This document shows positions 6,940 to 14,193 of a DNA stretch of 22,629 nucleotides, piece by piece. A program made the translations under genes and the position numbers. The first letter of the stretch is position 1; each line of letters starts with the position of its first letter. This stretch comes from an uncultured Prevotellaceae bacterium (lineage in GTDB: Bacteria > Bacteroidota > Bacteroidia > Bacteroidales > Bacteroidaceae): assembly GCA_946406585.1 (NCBI GenBank), contig CAMJLI010000013.1:1-22629 (forward strand), in the 5' to 3' direction. The notes beneath the pieces are model-generated. The model saw only the letters and a list, made by a program, of their open reading frames with translations, searched no databases and was not told the DNA's origin.

Positions 6940-7464
6940 CTATATTCGTTCTGAAGTCAACATCTTCCGCAGTTTGTCACGTATGCGATGAAGACGGACA
7001 AGTACATTTGATTGCGAGAGTCCTGTAATGCGGGATATCTCATCGGTCTTCACTTGCTGGAAGTAGTGCAATTTGATGATTTGCCGGTCTTGCTCGGGCA
7101 GGGTGTCTATGGCTTTTTCCATGCGTTGCAGGCGTTCTTCGTGTTCTGCGTCGTAGTCGTTGGTGGATGATGACGAGGATTGGGCTTTGCCTTTCCGGTC
7201 CCTGCGCTCACGCTCCAATTCGTTGAGTGCCAAATGCATGGCGATGGTTGTGAGCCACGGGCCGAGAGAGTCGTTGCGCCAATAGGCAAGCCTTTCGTAT
7301 GCACGGATGAAGGTCTGTTGCGTCACCTCTTTGGCGAGGTCTTCCCTCCGCACGATGGCTATCGTCTTCGAGAAAACGATTCCCGAATAGCGTTTGACAA
7401 TCTCAGCAAAGCTTTGTTGGTCGTTATTGTTTAATACATTGTTTGCAAGTTCCCTGTCTGTCAT
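6940..7464 (-). CDS. ECF-type RNA polymerase sigma factor
   Basis: A 174-residue sigma-70-family protein. The sigma-2 region spans about residues 1-80 (NNDQQSFAEIVKRYSGIVFS, then TQQTFIRAYERLAYWRN, where the -10 recognition helix lies). A Ser-rich linker (about 93-105) follows, then sigma-4 (about 115-168, with LPEQDRQIIKLHYFQ and the helix-turn-helix TDEISRITGLSQSNVLVRLHR). I chose the ATG at 7464 (MTDRELANNVL) rather than a TTG eight codons upstream, because the family starts there and the extension adds nothing recognisable. It leads a cassette with two small membrane proteins. A TonB receptor gene ends 124 bases upstream on the same strand, but a hairpin separates them. The target genes cannot be read from the sequence. 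Confidence 0.92.
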   Translation of the reverse strand: MTDRELANNVLNNNDQQSFAEIVKRYSGIVFSKTIAIVRREDLAKEVTQQTFIRAYERLAYWRNDSLGPWLTTIAMHLALNELERERRDRKGKAQSSSSSTNDYDAEHEERLQRMEKAIDTLPEQDRQIIKLHYFQQVKTDEISRITGLSQSNVLVRLHRIRDKLRKMLTSERI

Positions 7465-7502
7465 AACTACATATATGACCGAAAACAAAAGGAATTATTA
7501 CA

Positions 7503-7536
7503 CAAGAAACAAAAAAACAAGGCTTTTTGTTTCTTG
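7503..7536 (-). terminator. Hairpin terminator after the TonB receptor gene
   Basis: A 13-bp perfect stem, 7503-7515 with 7524-7536 (CAAGAAACAAAAA / TTTTTGTTTCTTG), with an 8-base loop lies between the TonB receptor stop and the sigma-factor start. The stem is AT-rich and the minus-strand arm carries its own T-rich run. It should limit read-through from the receptor into the sigma-factor gene, which suggests separate units. Confidence 0.6.
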
Positions 7537-7588
7537 TTCTCTTGTTTTTTGTCTTTTGTCTTGTAATGCCTGTAATTGTTGGGGGTAG

Positions 7589-9979
7589 TTAAAATTCAAA
7601 CAGTACTCGGAAGTTTAGTTGTCTGCCTGTGAGGTAATTGGGCACGGCATATTGCTGGTTGGTGACGTCGGTTATCCAATAATAAGAATTCACGTTGTTT
7701 ATCCCGAAGAGGTTTAGGCAGTCCAATCCTATCCAGATGTTGCGTAGGGGATTGAGCTTCTTGTTCTCGTGCTTGTCGTTGTCTAATGCACGGAAGCTCA
7801 TTCCGATGTCTGCGCGCTTGTATGCCGGGGCACGGAAATTGGAGTTCTCAAGAGCACTGTGTGGGGCTGCAAAGGGGAGGCCGTCTGCATAAGCCAATTT
7901 CAGCGACATCTTCCATCTGGTGGTGCTGGGGAAATAGTCGGTGAAGAAGAGGTTGAGCGCATATCGTTGGTCGGTGGGCAATGGCACGCTTTTGCCATTC
8001 AATTTCATTTTCGTGTCCATGACAGAAAAACTCACCCACGAGTCGGTGCCAGGTACAAATTCACCATATAGCTTCAGGTCAAGACCCATGGCATGGCCGC
8101 TGGCCTCATTCTGACCGTAATACACTACTTTTACGTTGCTTACACTGTAAGGTACAAGGTTGGATAATGCCTTGTAGTAACCTTCGGCACTAAATCGGTA
8201 GTTGCGTTCATTCATCTTGAAACGATAGTCGTACGCGGCAATGAAATGGATGGAGAGTTGGCTCTTTATCTTCTTGTTAAGTGTGGCGTATGTGATGCCG
8301 TTGGTGGTAGTGGTGTCGCGCAGTTCCTTGAAGAATGGCGCCTGGTAATAAAGTCCTGCGGCAAAACGTAGTGTGACATTATTGTTGAAAGCCGGCACGA
8401 TGCCAAGGGATATTCGTGGGCTTACCAGACTCTCATGATTGAAGTTCCAATGGGAGAATCTTACACCATAGTTTAATGTGTAGAATGTTGTCTCGTCTGC
8501 ATTCGAAAATCTATATGTGTCTTGCACGTATGATTCCAGGCGGTTTGCGTCGAGGGTGTTGCGTGCGTCCATGGAGTATATCATGTAAAGGTCGCGGCCA
8601 GTATGTGGCATGGTGTATCCTGCCGAGTCGCGCATCTCATACTCCCGGCTATGTTCCTCTACATGTTCTATCTTGTAGGTGATGCCGGCTTGATAGTCGT
8701 GCTTGCCAACTTTATGATTAAGAGCCAATTTGAATGTTTCTACATTGGCTTTAAGATAGTTGCGGGTATGGTCCATGTATGTCCCAACACCAAGGTTTTC
8801 GCTTGTTTCGGTTTGTGTCAGCCAATACTGCCCTTGGATGTCGTAGCGCTCTTGTTCCTTGGTGTAAAAGGCGGAGGTGATGAATGACAGTGAGGTCTTC
8901 TCTGTGAAATGTCGAGTTATGTTCATCATTCCGAAATACGTGCGGAACAGGTCTTTTTCCTTGCCGTCAAAATACACTTTGAAATTCTTCACGTTCTCCA
9001 TCGTGCCGAAATTGGTTTCCCTGTCTTCCGGGGTGAAGTTGTAATGGTTTTCGGAAATGTTGCCGATGATGTCCACCGTCCATCGCTTGTTGGGGAAATA
9101 GCTGAAATAGGTCTGGTAGTCAAGGAAATTTGGATTGTATTCGCCTTTGGTTTCAAGAGTTCCCAAGAGATACCTGTTGGTCTTGTATCGGATGCCGTTG
9201 CTCCATGACATCTTCTTTGTGCTGAATCCTAAAAACGCACTGCCGCCAAGGAGGCTGGCTGCCAGGCTTGCCTCGAATTTCTTGGGTCGTTTGTACGTTA
9301 TGTCAAGGGCCGACGCCATCTTGTCGCCATATTTTGCCTCATAGCCGCCAGTAGAGAAACTGATCTTCTCCACCATGTCGGGATTGATGATGGAAAGGCC
9401 TTCCTGCTGTCCACTGCGAACAAGAAATGGACGGTAAACTTCTATGTTGTTTATGTATACGCTGTTCTCGTCAAAACTGCCTCCACGAACATTGTATTGT
9501 GATGACAATTCGCTGTGTGTCGATACTCCAGCTTGCGACTGTATCAATTCTTCTACGGCATTGCCAGTGGCAGATGGCATCGTCTTCATGTCTTTGGTGT
9601 CGAGCTCCTCGCTTTGTCCTGTTTGTCTGCGTCGCTGCGTAATCACCACCTCGTCCAGTTCGTTGTCGCTGGTGAGATGCACTGTGAGTGTCATCTGGCC
9701 CTTGGGCTTGCGTAGAACATGGGTCTTGGCTTGGTAACCTACCATGGAGAATCTTACAGCAACACTGTCGGCTGTCGACAGTTGGATGCTATATTCGCCT
9801 CTAAGATTGGTGAATGTGACGTTGCCCTGACTGACAACGGCCACCGTGGCAAATTCAAGAGGATTGTCGCCCTCGTCGCACACCTTGCCGTGCAAGGTGA
9901 ATGTTTGGGCGTGGATGCTTCCAAAATGGATTATCATCAGAAGCAATATCGCGATTCGTTTCAAATGGACGCTATTCAT
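7589..9979 (-). CDS. TonB-dependent outer membrane receptor with CarboxypepD_reg-like domain
   Basis: A 796-residue outer-membrane transporter. Residues 1-24 are a signal peptide (cleavage near SIHA). Residues 27-112 are a carboxypeptidase-regulatory-like beta domain (GKVCDEGDNPLEFATVAVV, LRGEYSI, FSMVGYQAK). ELDEVVIT (117-124) is a likely TonB-interaction segment, about 130-235 form the plug (SSQYNVRGGSFDENSVYIN, NPDMVEKISFSTGGYEAKYGD), and the rest is a beta-barrel ending in aromatic LFEF. At about 800 residues it is shorter than SusC proteins (about 1000), and no SusD follows, so it is not a classic glycan-uptake pair. It lacks an N-terminal STN signalling domain, so it is not an obvious FecA-type signaller for the nearby sigma factor. 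Substrate unknown: a metal chelate, vitamin or small glycan is possible. Confidence 0.93.
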   Translation of the reverse strand: MNSVHLKRIAILLLMIIHFGSIHAQTFTLHGKVCDEGDNPLEFATVAVVSQGNVTFTNLRGEYSIQLSTADSVAVRFSMVGYQAKTHVLRKPKGQMTLTVHLTSDNELDEVVITQRRRQTGQSEELDTKDMKTMPSATGNAVEELIQSQAGVSTHSELSSQYNVRGGSFDENSVYINNIEVYRPFLVRSGQQEGLSIINPDMVEKISFSTGGYEAKYGDKMASALDITYKRPKKFEASLAASLLGGSAFLGFSTKKMSWSNGIRYKTNRYLLGTLETKGEYNPNFLDYQTYFSYFPNKRWTVDIIGNISENHYNFTPEDRETNFGTMENVKNFKVYFDGKEKDLFRTYFGMMNITRHFTEKTSLSFITSAFYTKEQERYDIQGQYWLTQTETSENLGVGTYMDHTRNYLKANVETFKLALNHKVGKHDYQAGITYKIEHVEEHSREYEMRDSAGYTMPHTGRDLYMIYSMDARNTLDANRLESYVQDTYRFSNADETTFYTLNYGVRFSHWNFNHESLVSPRISLGIVPAFNNNVTLRFAAGLYYQAPFFKELRDTTTTNGITYATLNKKIKSQLSIHFIAAYDYRFKMNERNYRFSAEGYYKALSNLVPYSVSNVKVVYYGQNEASGHAMGLDLKLYGEFVPGTDSWVSFSVMDTKMKLNGKSVPLPTDQRYALNLFFTDYFPSTTRWKMSLKLAYADGLPFAAPHSALENSNFRAPAYKRADIGMSFRALDNDKHENKKLNPLRNIWIGLDCLNLFGINNVNSYYWITDVTNQQYAVPNYLTGRQLNFRVLFEF

Positions 9980-10094
9980 TATGAATTTTGATCACCTACT
10001 TATTAGATTATAACGTCATTTTGCACCTTTTATTGTTTTTGGGTTGAAAAGGCATAAATCCTCTTGTTTTCTTTATTGTTCCGTTGTTTTGAGT

Positions 10095-10102
10095 TAACTT
10101 TG
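10095..10102 (+). promoter_or_regulatory. -7 element for the nitroreductase gene
   Basis: TAACTTTG is a perfect TAnnTTTG, 19 bases before the nitroreductase ATG. A TTT-A tetramer lies 20 bases upstream as a weak -33. The short distance gives a leader of only about 10-15 bases. The TonB receptor gene diverges from this region; no equally good -7 element is seen for it, only a TATAAT-like string near 10007-10012. Confidence 0.65.
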
Positions 10103-10121
10103 CCAAACAATATTTGTCATT

Positions 10122-10652
10122 ATGGATTTTTATGATTTGATAGCGAACAGAAGAAGTTGTCGCACATTTGAAAAAGAGGAGTTGGAGGGTGACCAGGTGC
10201 AGATTATCCTTCGCGCTGCCTTGATGTCTCCTACGTCGCGCAACCAGCGGGCATGGAGGTTCGTGGTGGTGGAGGATAAGGCTGATTTGGAAAAACTTGC
10301 CGACATCAAGGAAAGGGGGGCGGAGTTTGTGAAGGACGCTGCCCTAGCTGTCGTGGTGACAGGATGCCCTGACGACAATGACTGTTGGGTGGAGGATGGC
10401 AGTCTGGCCGCTTTCTCCATGCAACTGCAAGCAGAGGACTTGGGCTTGGCTTCTTGTTGGGTGCAGGTGCGTGGGCGGAGATTGAGCGATGGCACGCTCT
10501 CTGCTGATGTGGTGAGGGGCATCCTTGACATTCCAGAGAGTCAGGATGTGTTGTGTGTCATTGCCTTTGGGAGAAGGCAAACAAAGAAGCCGCCTCATGA
10601 GGAAGACGACTTGAAATGGGAAAATGTTTGCCTCGGCAAATTCAATCCATGA
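10122..10652 (+). CDS. Nitroreductase family protein
   Basis: A 176-residue flavin-dependent oxidoreductase of the nitroreductase fold. FMN phosphate-binding residues are visible at the N-terminus (ANRRSCRTF, Arg10-Arg11-Ser12-Arg14), followed by SPTSRNQRAWRFVVV (36-50), the usual S-P-S/T-x-x-N-x-Q region. GLASCWVQVRGR and VLCVIAFGRRQTKKPP mark the C-terminal half. The length suits the short Bacteroidales group. Such enzymes use NAD(P)H to reduce quinones, nitro compounds or other acceptors; the native substrate is not evident. It is a single-gene unit: the promoter is 19 bases upstream and a long inverted repeat follows 41 bases after the stop. The next gene (lactate permease) is convergent. 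Confidence 0.92.
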   Translation: MDFYDLIANRRSCRTFEKEELEGDQVQIILRAALMSPTSRNQRAWRFVVVEDKADLEKLADIKERGAEFVKDAALAVVVTGCPDDNDCWVEDGSLAAFSMQLQAEDLGLASCWVQVRGRRLSDGTLSADVVRGILDIPESQDVLCVIAFGRRQTKKPPHEEDDLKWENVCLGKFNP

Positions 10653-10693
10653 CAGTTCATGCTGTCCCTGTCATTATGGTGGAATAATAGGCA

Positions 10694-10747
10694 CTGCGGA
10701 CAAATCCGAGGCACTTTTTTTGAAGTCTTTTTCGGATTTGTCCGCAG
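10694..10747. terminator. 16-bp nested inverted repeat between convergent genes
   Basis: Arms 10694-10709 (CTGCGGACAAATCCGA) and 10732-10747 are perfect 16-bp complements around a 22-base T-rich loop, between the nitroreductase and lactate permease stops. Each arm also contains a small self-hairpin (CGGA-CAAA-TCCG and CGGA-TTTG-TCCG). There is no T run after the stem on either strand; the T runs are in the loop. A shared terminator for convergent genes is the simplest reading, but the form is unusual. Confidence 0.6.
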
Positions 10748-10773
10748 TTGTTAGCTGACGGTTATGTTGTTGT

Positions 10774-12378
10774 TTACAAAGTCAATCCAAGGTAAACCAT
10801 CAAGCCGTTCATCAAGATCCAGAATATTGCAAACGGCATGGTCTTGCGCATGATGTCACCATCCTGGCCTTCCATGTCGCAAGCCGCGGTGGCAATGGCA
10901 ATACTCTGAGGCGAAAGCAGCTTTCCTCCCTCCGAACCAGCACAGTTGGCTGCGGCCAGCCAGTTGGTTTCATTGCCGGGAACACCGAAGAAAGTGGAAT
11001 CGTGTATCAATCCCAAGTCGCTGGCGGCTGTGGCTTGCAACTTGCCAAAGAGGATGTTTGCATTGGTGGCACTGCCTGTAACAAATGTGCCGATTGAACC
11101 GATGAGTGGTGCAAAGAAGGGGAAGAATGTGCCTGTAAGTGCTACAAGACCCTTGGCAATGTCATTGGTCATGCCAGTGTTGTTCATCAGCATTGCCATG
11201 GCTACAAGGCAGCATATTGTGACGGCTGTCTTCTGGAGATTGATGGTGGTCTTGCAAAGAAGCTTCATCAAGCTGCCGAAACTCATGCCTTGAATCAAAC
11301 CACCTATTGTGGCACCAAGGAAAATCATCAGACCGGCATTGGAGAGCCATCCGAACTTGAATGTGTTGCCAATGACAGGAAGGTCGAACTTGGTTACCAA
11401 TGTCTCATTGAGCAGTTGGTTTACTGGAGGAACAATCTTGCTTGAGATGAGGATGAAGAATATGATTAGTCCATATACGCTCCATGCCTTCAATGTCTTT
11501 GAAGTGCCAAACTTCTTCTTCTCAACAATTTTCACTTCGTCGGATGGGTCTTCGTCGCGGATGAACAGTTTGTTGTATATCAACATGGCGATGATGGCTG
11601 CCACACTACCCAGAATGGCGGGCGTTTCCGGACCAATGAAGTGGGCGCAGCAGAACTGCACTATGATGGAGAAGGTGCCAACAAACAAGGCAAGGGATAT
11701 GTTCTTCACAATCTTGGTGCGGTCGGTCATCATCAAAATGAGGAATGGAGTGATGAAGAACATCAACGACAACTGAACGATGATGAATGTGGCTACCTCG
11801 CAGAGCATCTCAGGTGATGCCACACCTTCGGCTGCCACCTGGTTGGCAAGTGTGGTGGCTGGAAGACCTACGGCACCAAAGCCTACGGCTACAGTATTGG
11901 CGATAAGACAGATTACAGCGGAGAACATAGGTTTGAAACCCAAGCCAATGAGGATGGCTGCAGGGATGGCAACTGCCGTGCCAAAACCTGCCATTCCCTC
12001 GAGCACTCCACCAAGACCCCATGTCAAGAGGAGTACCAGAAGGCCCTTGTCGGATGTCATTTGGATGAATTGTGTCTTGATGGTTTCAATTTCTTTTGTC
12101 TCACAAAGAATGTTGTAACTGTAGATGGCACAGATGATGATCAGGATGATGGGGAAACAGGCTTTTAGCAAGCCTTCTATTACCGACCACAGCGTGATGC
12201 CATAGATGGAGGTGTCGGCAAATTTTTCTGGTATGATGCCCATGGCAGGAGCGGCAAACAATGCCAGGACAATGGTTACTATGAGTGTTACTATGGCACT
12301 CTTGTAGCCAGACACTTTGAAGCCCATCATCAATACAATGAGTAGGACAATTGGAATAACGGAAATTAAAGCTGACAT
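10774..12378 (-). CDS. lldP: L-lactate permease
   Basis: A 534-residue inner-membrane transporter of the LctP/LldP family, close to the family's usual 530-560 residues. It is hydrophobic almost throughout with some 12-14 likely helices, and has family-type segments such as GVLEGMAGFGTAVAIPAAIL, FGAVGLPATTLANQVA, FVTGSATNANILFGKLQ and GSEGGKLLSPQSIAIA. It imports lactate (and probably glycolate) with protons. A good promoter (TTG, 19 bases, TAATTTTG) lies 35 bases upstream, and it is a single-gene unit. The lactate-oxidation genes lutABC lie 4 kb away on the opposite strand, so uptake and oxidation are probably used together though not in one operon. Part of an inverted repeat overlaps the -33 element. 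Confidence 0.95.
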   Translation of the reverse strand: MSALISVIPIVLLIVLMMGFKVSGYKSAIVTLIVTIVLALFAAPAMGIIPEKFADTSIYGITLWSVIEGLLKACFPIILIIICAIYSYNILCETKEIETIKTQFIQMTSDKGLLVLLLTWGLGGVLEGMAGFGTAVAIPAAILIGLGFKPMFSAVICLIANTVAVGFGAVGLPATTLANQVAAEGVASPEMLCEVATFIIVQLSLMFFITPFLILMMTDRTKIVKNISLALFVGTFSIIVQFCCAHFIGPETPAILGSVAAIIAMLIYNKLFIRDEDPSDEVKIVEKKKFGTSKTLKAWSVYGLIIFFILISSKIVPPVNQLLNETLVTKFDLPVIGNTFKFGWLSNAGLMIFLGATIGGLIQGMSFGSLMKLLCKTTINLQKTAVTICCLVAMAMLMNNTGMTNDIAKGLVALTGTFFPFFAPLIGSIGTFVTGSATNANILFGKLQATAASDLGLIHDSTFFGVPGNETNWLAAANCAGSEGGKLLSPQSIAIATAACDMEGQDGDIMRKTMPFAIFWILMNGLMVYLGLTL

Positions 12379-12412
12379 AAATTTAAGGTTAGATTGTTTG
12401 TGGATTTTGCGT

Positions 12413-12442
12413 CAAAATTAAGAAAAATAAACGAGATGGCAA
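12413..12442 (-). promoter_or_regulatory. Promoter of the lactate permease gene
   Basis: On the minus strand TTG (12442-12440), a 19-base spacer and TAATTTTG (12420-12413) match the Bacteroidota -33/-7 pattern at ideal spacing. The -7 element ends 34 bases from the permease ATG. The -33 sits inside one arm of an inverted repeat. Confidence 0.75.
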
Positions 12443-12510
12443 TCTTTTGCCCATTTTTTTTTCATAAATCATGCCATTATTAGATGATTAAGGGCAAAAA
12501 ACGGCCATCT
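12434..12510. repeat. Interrupted inverted repeat overlapping the lactate permease promoter
   Basis: Arms AGATGGC-AATC-TTTTGCCC (12434-12452) and GGGCAAAA-AACG-GCCATCT (12492-12510) pair as 8 bp, a symmetric 4x4 internal loop, then 7 bp, around a 39-base loop. It lies between the 115-residue gene stop (12551) and the permease start. It could end the hemW transcript (T-rich tail on the minus strand) or be a two-part operator, since the left arm covers the -33 TTG. Confidence 0.5.
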
Positions 12511-12550
12511 TCCTATCCTTTGTTACTTTCTTGATGCTCTTCTTGCATTT

Positions 12551-12898
12551 TCACTCTCTTTTCCCCGACAGATAATCTTCGTAGCTTTGGCGCTTTACAT
12601 CCTCTTCTATTTCGCTAATGGAGCGATGGGGATTGGAGAGGGATTTCACATATACGCAAATTGCAAAAACCGCTATTGTTATTATCAGGCAAACCAGCCA
12701 GCGAAGCAGTTCGTTGTTTATCGGGATGCTTTGGATGCAAATGATTCCTGTTGCCACTGGGATGCCAAACAAGAGCCAGTCTGCACCACTGCTCATGGTG
12801 TAGGTGCCCACGGCGTCACGATATTCTTTGTTCTCATTCAGCAAGCGCTGCTTGTTGACTGACCACCATTCTTCAAAACCTTTGTCTTCTGTTTTCAT
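12551..12898 (-). CDS. Small two-helix membrane protein downstream of hemW
   Basis: A 115-residue protein with a polar N-terminus (1-38, FEEWWSVNKQRLLNENKEYRD), two hydrophobic helices (about 39-58 and 66-85) and a charged cytosolic tail (ISEIEEDVKRQSYEDYLSGK). No signal peptide or enzymatic motif is seen. It starts 6 bases after the hemW stop, so it is co-transcribed with and probably translated after hemW. I do not recognise the family. The adjacency to hemW may only reflect operon order; no functional link can be claimed. Confidence 0.75.
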   Translation of the reverse strand: MKTEDKGFEEWWSVNKQRLLNENKEYRDAVGTYTMSSGADWLLFGIPVATGIICIQSIPINNELLRWLVCLIITIAVFAICVYVKSLSNPHRSISEIEEDVKRQSYEDYLSGKRE

Positions 12899-12904
12899 GT
12901 CTTG

Positions 12905-14023
12905 TCATATTTTTATTAGGTCGCTCATCACATTGTCGCTAACCATTATGCCGTCGAGTGTCAGATGCAGCATGCCTGATTCCATTACTAGCAAACCGCT
13001 GTCTATATGGCGTTTTGCGTTCCGCAGCAAGTAGTTCCTGGCTTCCATGCCATGTTCTCTTTCCAAGTTTTCCAAGCTTATGCCTTCGTGAGTGCGAAGG
13101 GCCGTGGTTATCAAGTCGTTATAGTGGTCTGTCGCACTTAGTGTCTCTTGTTCATAAGCTGTCTCTCCTTGTTCTATAGTTTCCATGTATTTGTTTATGT
13201 CGGCTACGTTGCTTTGGCGGGAGACGATGTCGTAGGAACAGGCAGCAGCTCCAAGGCCAATGTATGGCGTGCCATTCCAGTAGCTGCTGTTGTGGCGTGA
13301 TTCATATCCTTCTAATGCAAAATTGCTAATTTCGTAATGCCTGTATCCAGATGATTCCAAATGGTCGACAAGTGTTTTATACATTATAATATATAGCTCT
13401 TCGTCTATTTCGCATACTTCCCCCCTCCTTAGCATTTCATGCAACGGGGTGCCTTCTTCGTACATCAGACTATATGCCGATATGTGCTCCACATTCAGAG
13501 AAAGGGCAGATTCAATATCCGACTCCCATTCGGAAACAGTTTCGCCGGGAAAGCCAAACATCAGGTCGATGCTTATGTTTTGGATGCCTGCTTTGCGCAA
13601 TATGTCTACTGCTTGAACGGCCTGTGATGATGTGTGCCGACGACGAAGGAAACGAAGACGCTTGTCTGAAAAGGTCTGCACTCCCATGCTCACCCTGTTT
13701 ATGGGAAGCGACGACAGCACTTCGGCATATTCTTTGGTAATGTCATCGGGATTGCACTCCATGGTCACCTCGATGCCGGCAGGCAGTGGAGGGTAGTGCT
13801 TTGATATGCCGGTGAATATTTGAGTTAGTTGCAACGGGGTTAGTTGGGATGGGGTGCCGCCGCCAATATATATTGTTGAAAGAGCGGGGTGGGGGCGCAG
13901 GGACATTTCACGGCAAAGTGCATCCACATAACGTTGTCTTTTATTCAGCAACGTAGTGGAATAAAAGCCGCAATATATGCACCTGCTCTCGCAAAATGGA
14001 ATATGTATATACAAGCCCGACAT
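12905..14023 (-). CDS. hemW: HemW, radical SAM heme chaperone (coproporphyrinogen III oxidase-like)
   Basis: A 372-residue radical SAM protein of the HemN/HemW group. The [4Fe-4S] cluster motif is Cys11-x3-Cys15-x2-Cys18-Gly-Phe at the N-terminus, directly after the family start SGLYIHIPF. IYIGGGTPS (61-ish, SAM-binding) and MECNPDDITKEY, NRVSMGVQTF and SIDLMFGFPGET follow in family order. True HemN has a longer N-terminus, and 372 residues with this start fits HemW, which delivers heme rather than oxidising coproporphyrinogen. The ATG at 14023 is fixed by the family start. A -7 element lies only 8 bases upstream, so the mRNA may be leaderless. A small membrane protein gene follows. Confidence 0.94.
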   Translation of the reverse strand: MSGLYIHIPFCESRCIYCGFYSTTLLNKRQRYVDALCREMSLRPHPALSTIYIGGGTPSQLTPLQLTQIFTGISKHYPPLPAGIEVTMECNPDDITKEYAEVLSSLPINRVSMGVQTFSDKRLRFLRRRHTSSQAVQAVDILRKAGIQNISIDLMFGFPGETVSEWESDIESALSLNVEHISAYSLMYEEGTPLHEMLRRGEVCEIDEELYIIMYKTLVDHLESSGYRHYEISNFALEGYESRHNSSYWNGTPYIGLGAAACSYDIVSRQSNVADINKYMETIEQGETAYEQETLSATDHYNDLITTALRTHEGISLENLEREHGMEARNYLLRNAKRHIDSGLLVMESGMLHLTLDGIMVSDNVMSDLIKI

Positions 14024-14031
14024 ACCTGTGA

Positions 14032-14039
14032 CAAAGGTA
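14032..14039 (-). promoter_or_regulatory. -7 element immediately upstream of hemW
   Basis: The minus strand reads TACCTTTG, a perfect TAnnTTTG, with only 8 bases between it and the hemW ATG. Bacteroidota transcripts begin several bases after this element, so the 5' end would fall at or next to the start codon. No TTG is found at the -33 distance. Confidence 0.55.
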
Positions 14040-14110
14040 ATGTAATTTTCTGATTATATGGGATAAAATCATAAAATGTATTTAAAGAAATGTGTTTTTT
14101 TATGAATTAT

Positions 14111-14141
14111 TTTGTGGTTTGTCATAAAATGAGTACCTTAG
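14111..14141 (+). promoter_or_regulatory. Promoter of the EF-G paralog gene
   Basis: TTTG (14111-14114), a 19-base spacer and TACCTTAG (14134-14141, one mismatch to TAnnTTTG) form a near-complete Bacteroidota promoter. The predicted leader is about 45 bases. That leader contains a TGAAAT/ATTTCA 6-bp inverted repeat and an 8-codon open frame (14158-14184). Confidence 0.65.
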
Positions 14142-14193
14142 TCGCTCAATTTGAAATATGACAAATTTCACTTTAAATCTATAATTAAAATTT

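Noticed and set aside
7464..7488. TTG start adding eight residues to the sigma factor
   Set aside because: The ATG at 7464 gives the family-typical MTDRELANNVL start; the extension has no support from motifs or a ribosome binding site.
7589..9979. TonB receptor as the SusC half of a glycan-uptake pair
   Set aside because: It is about 200 residues shorter than SusC proteins and no SusD-like lipoprotein gene follows.
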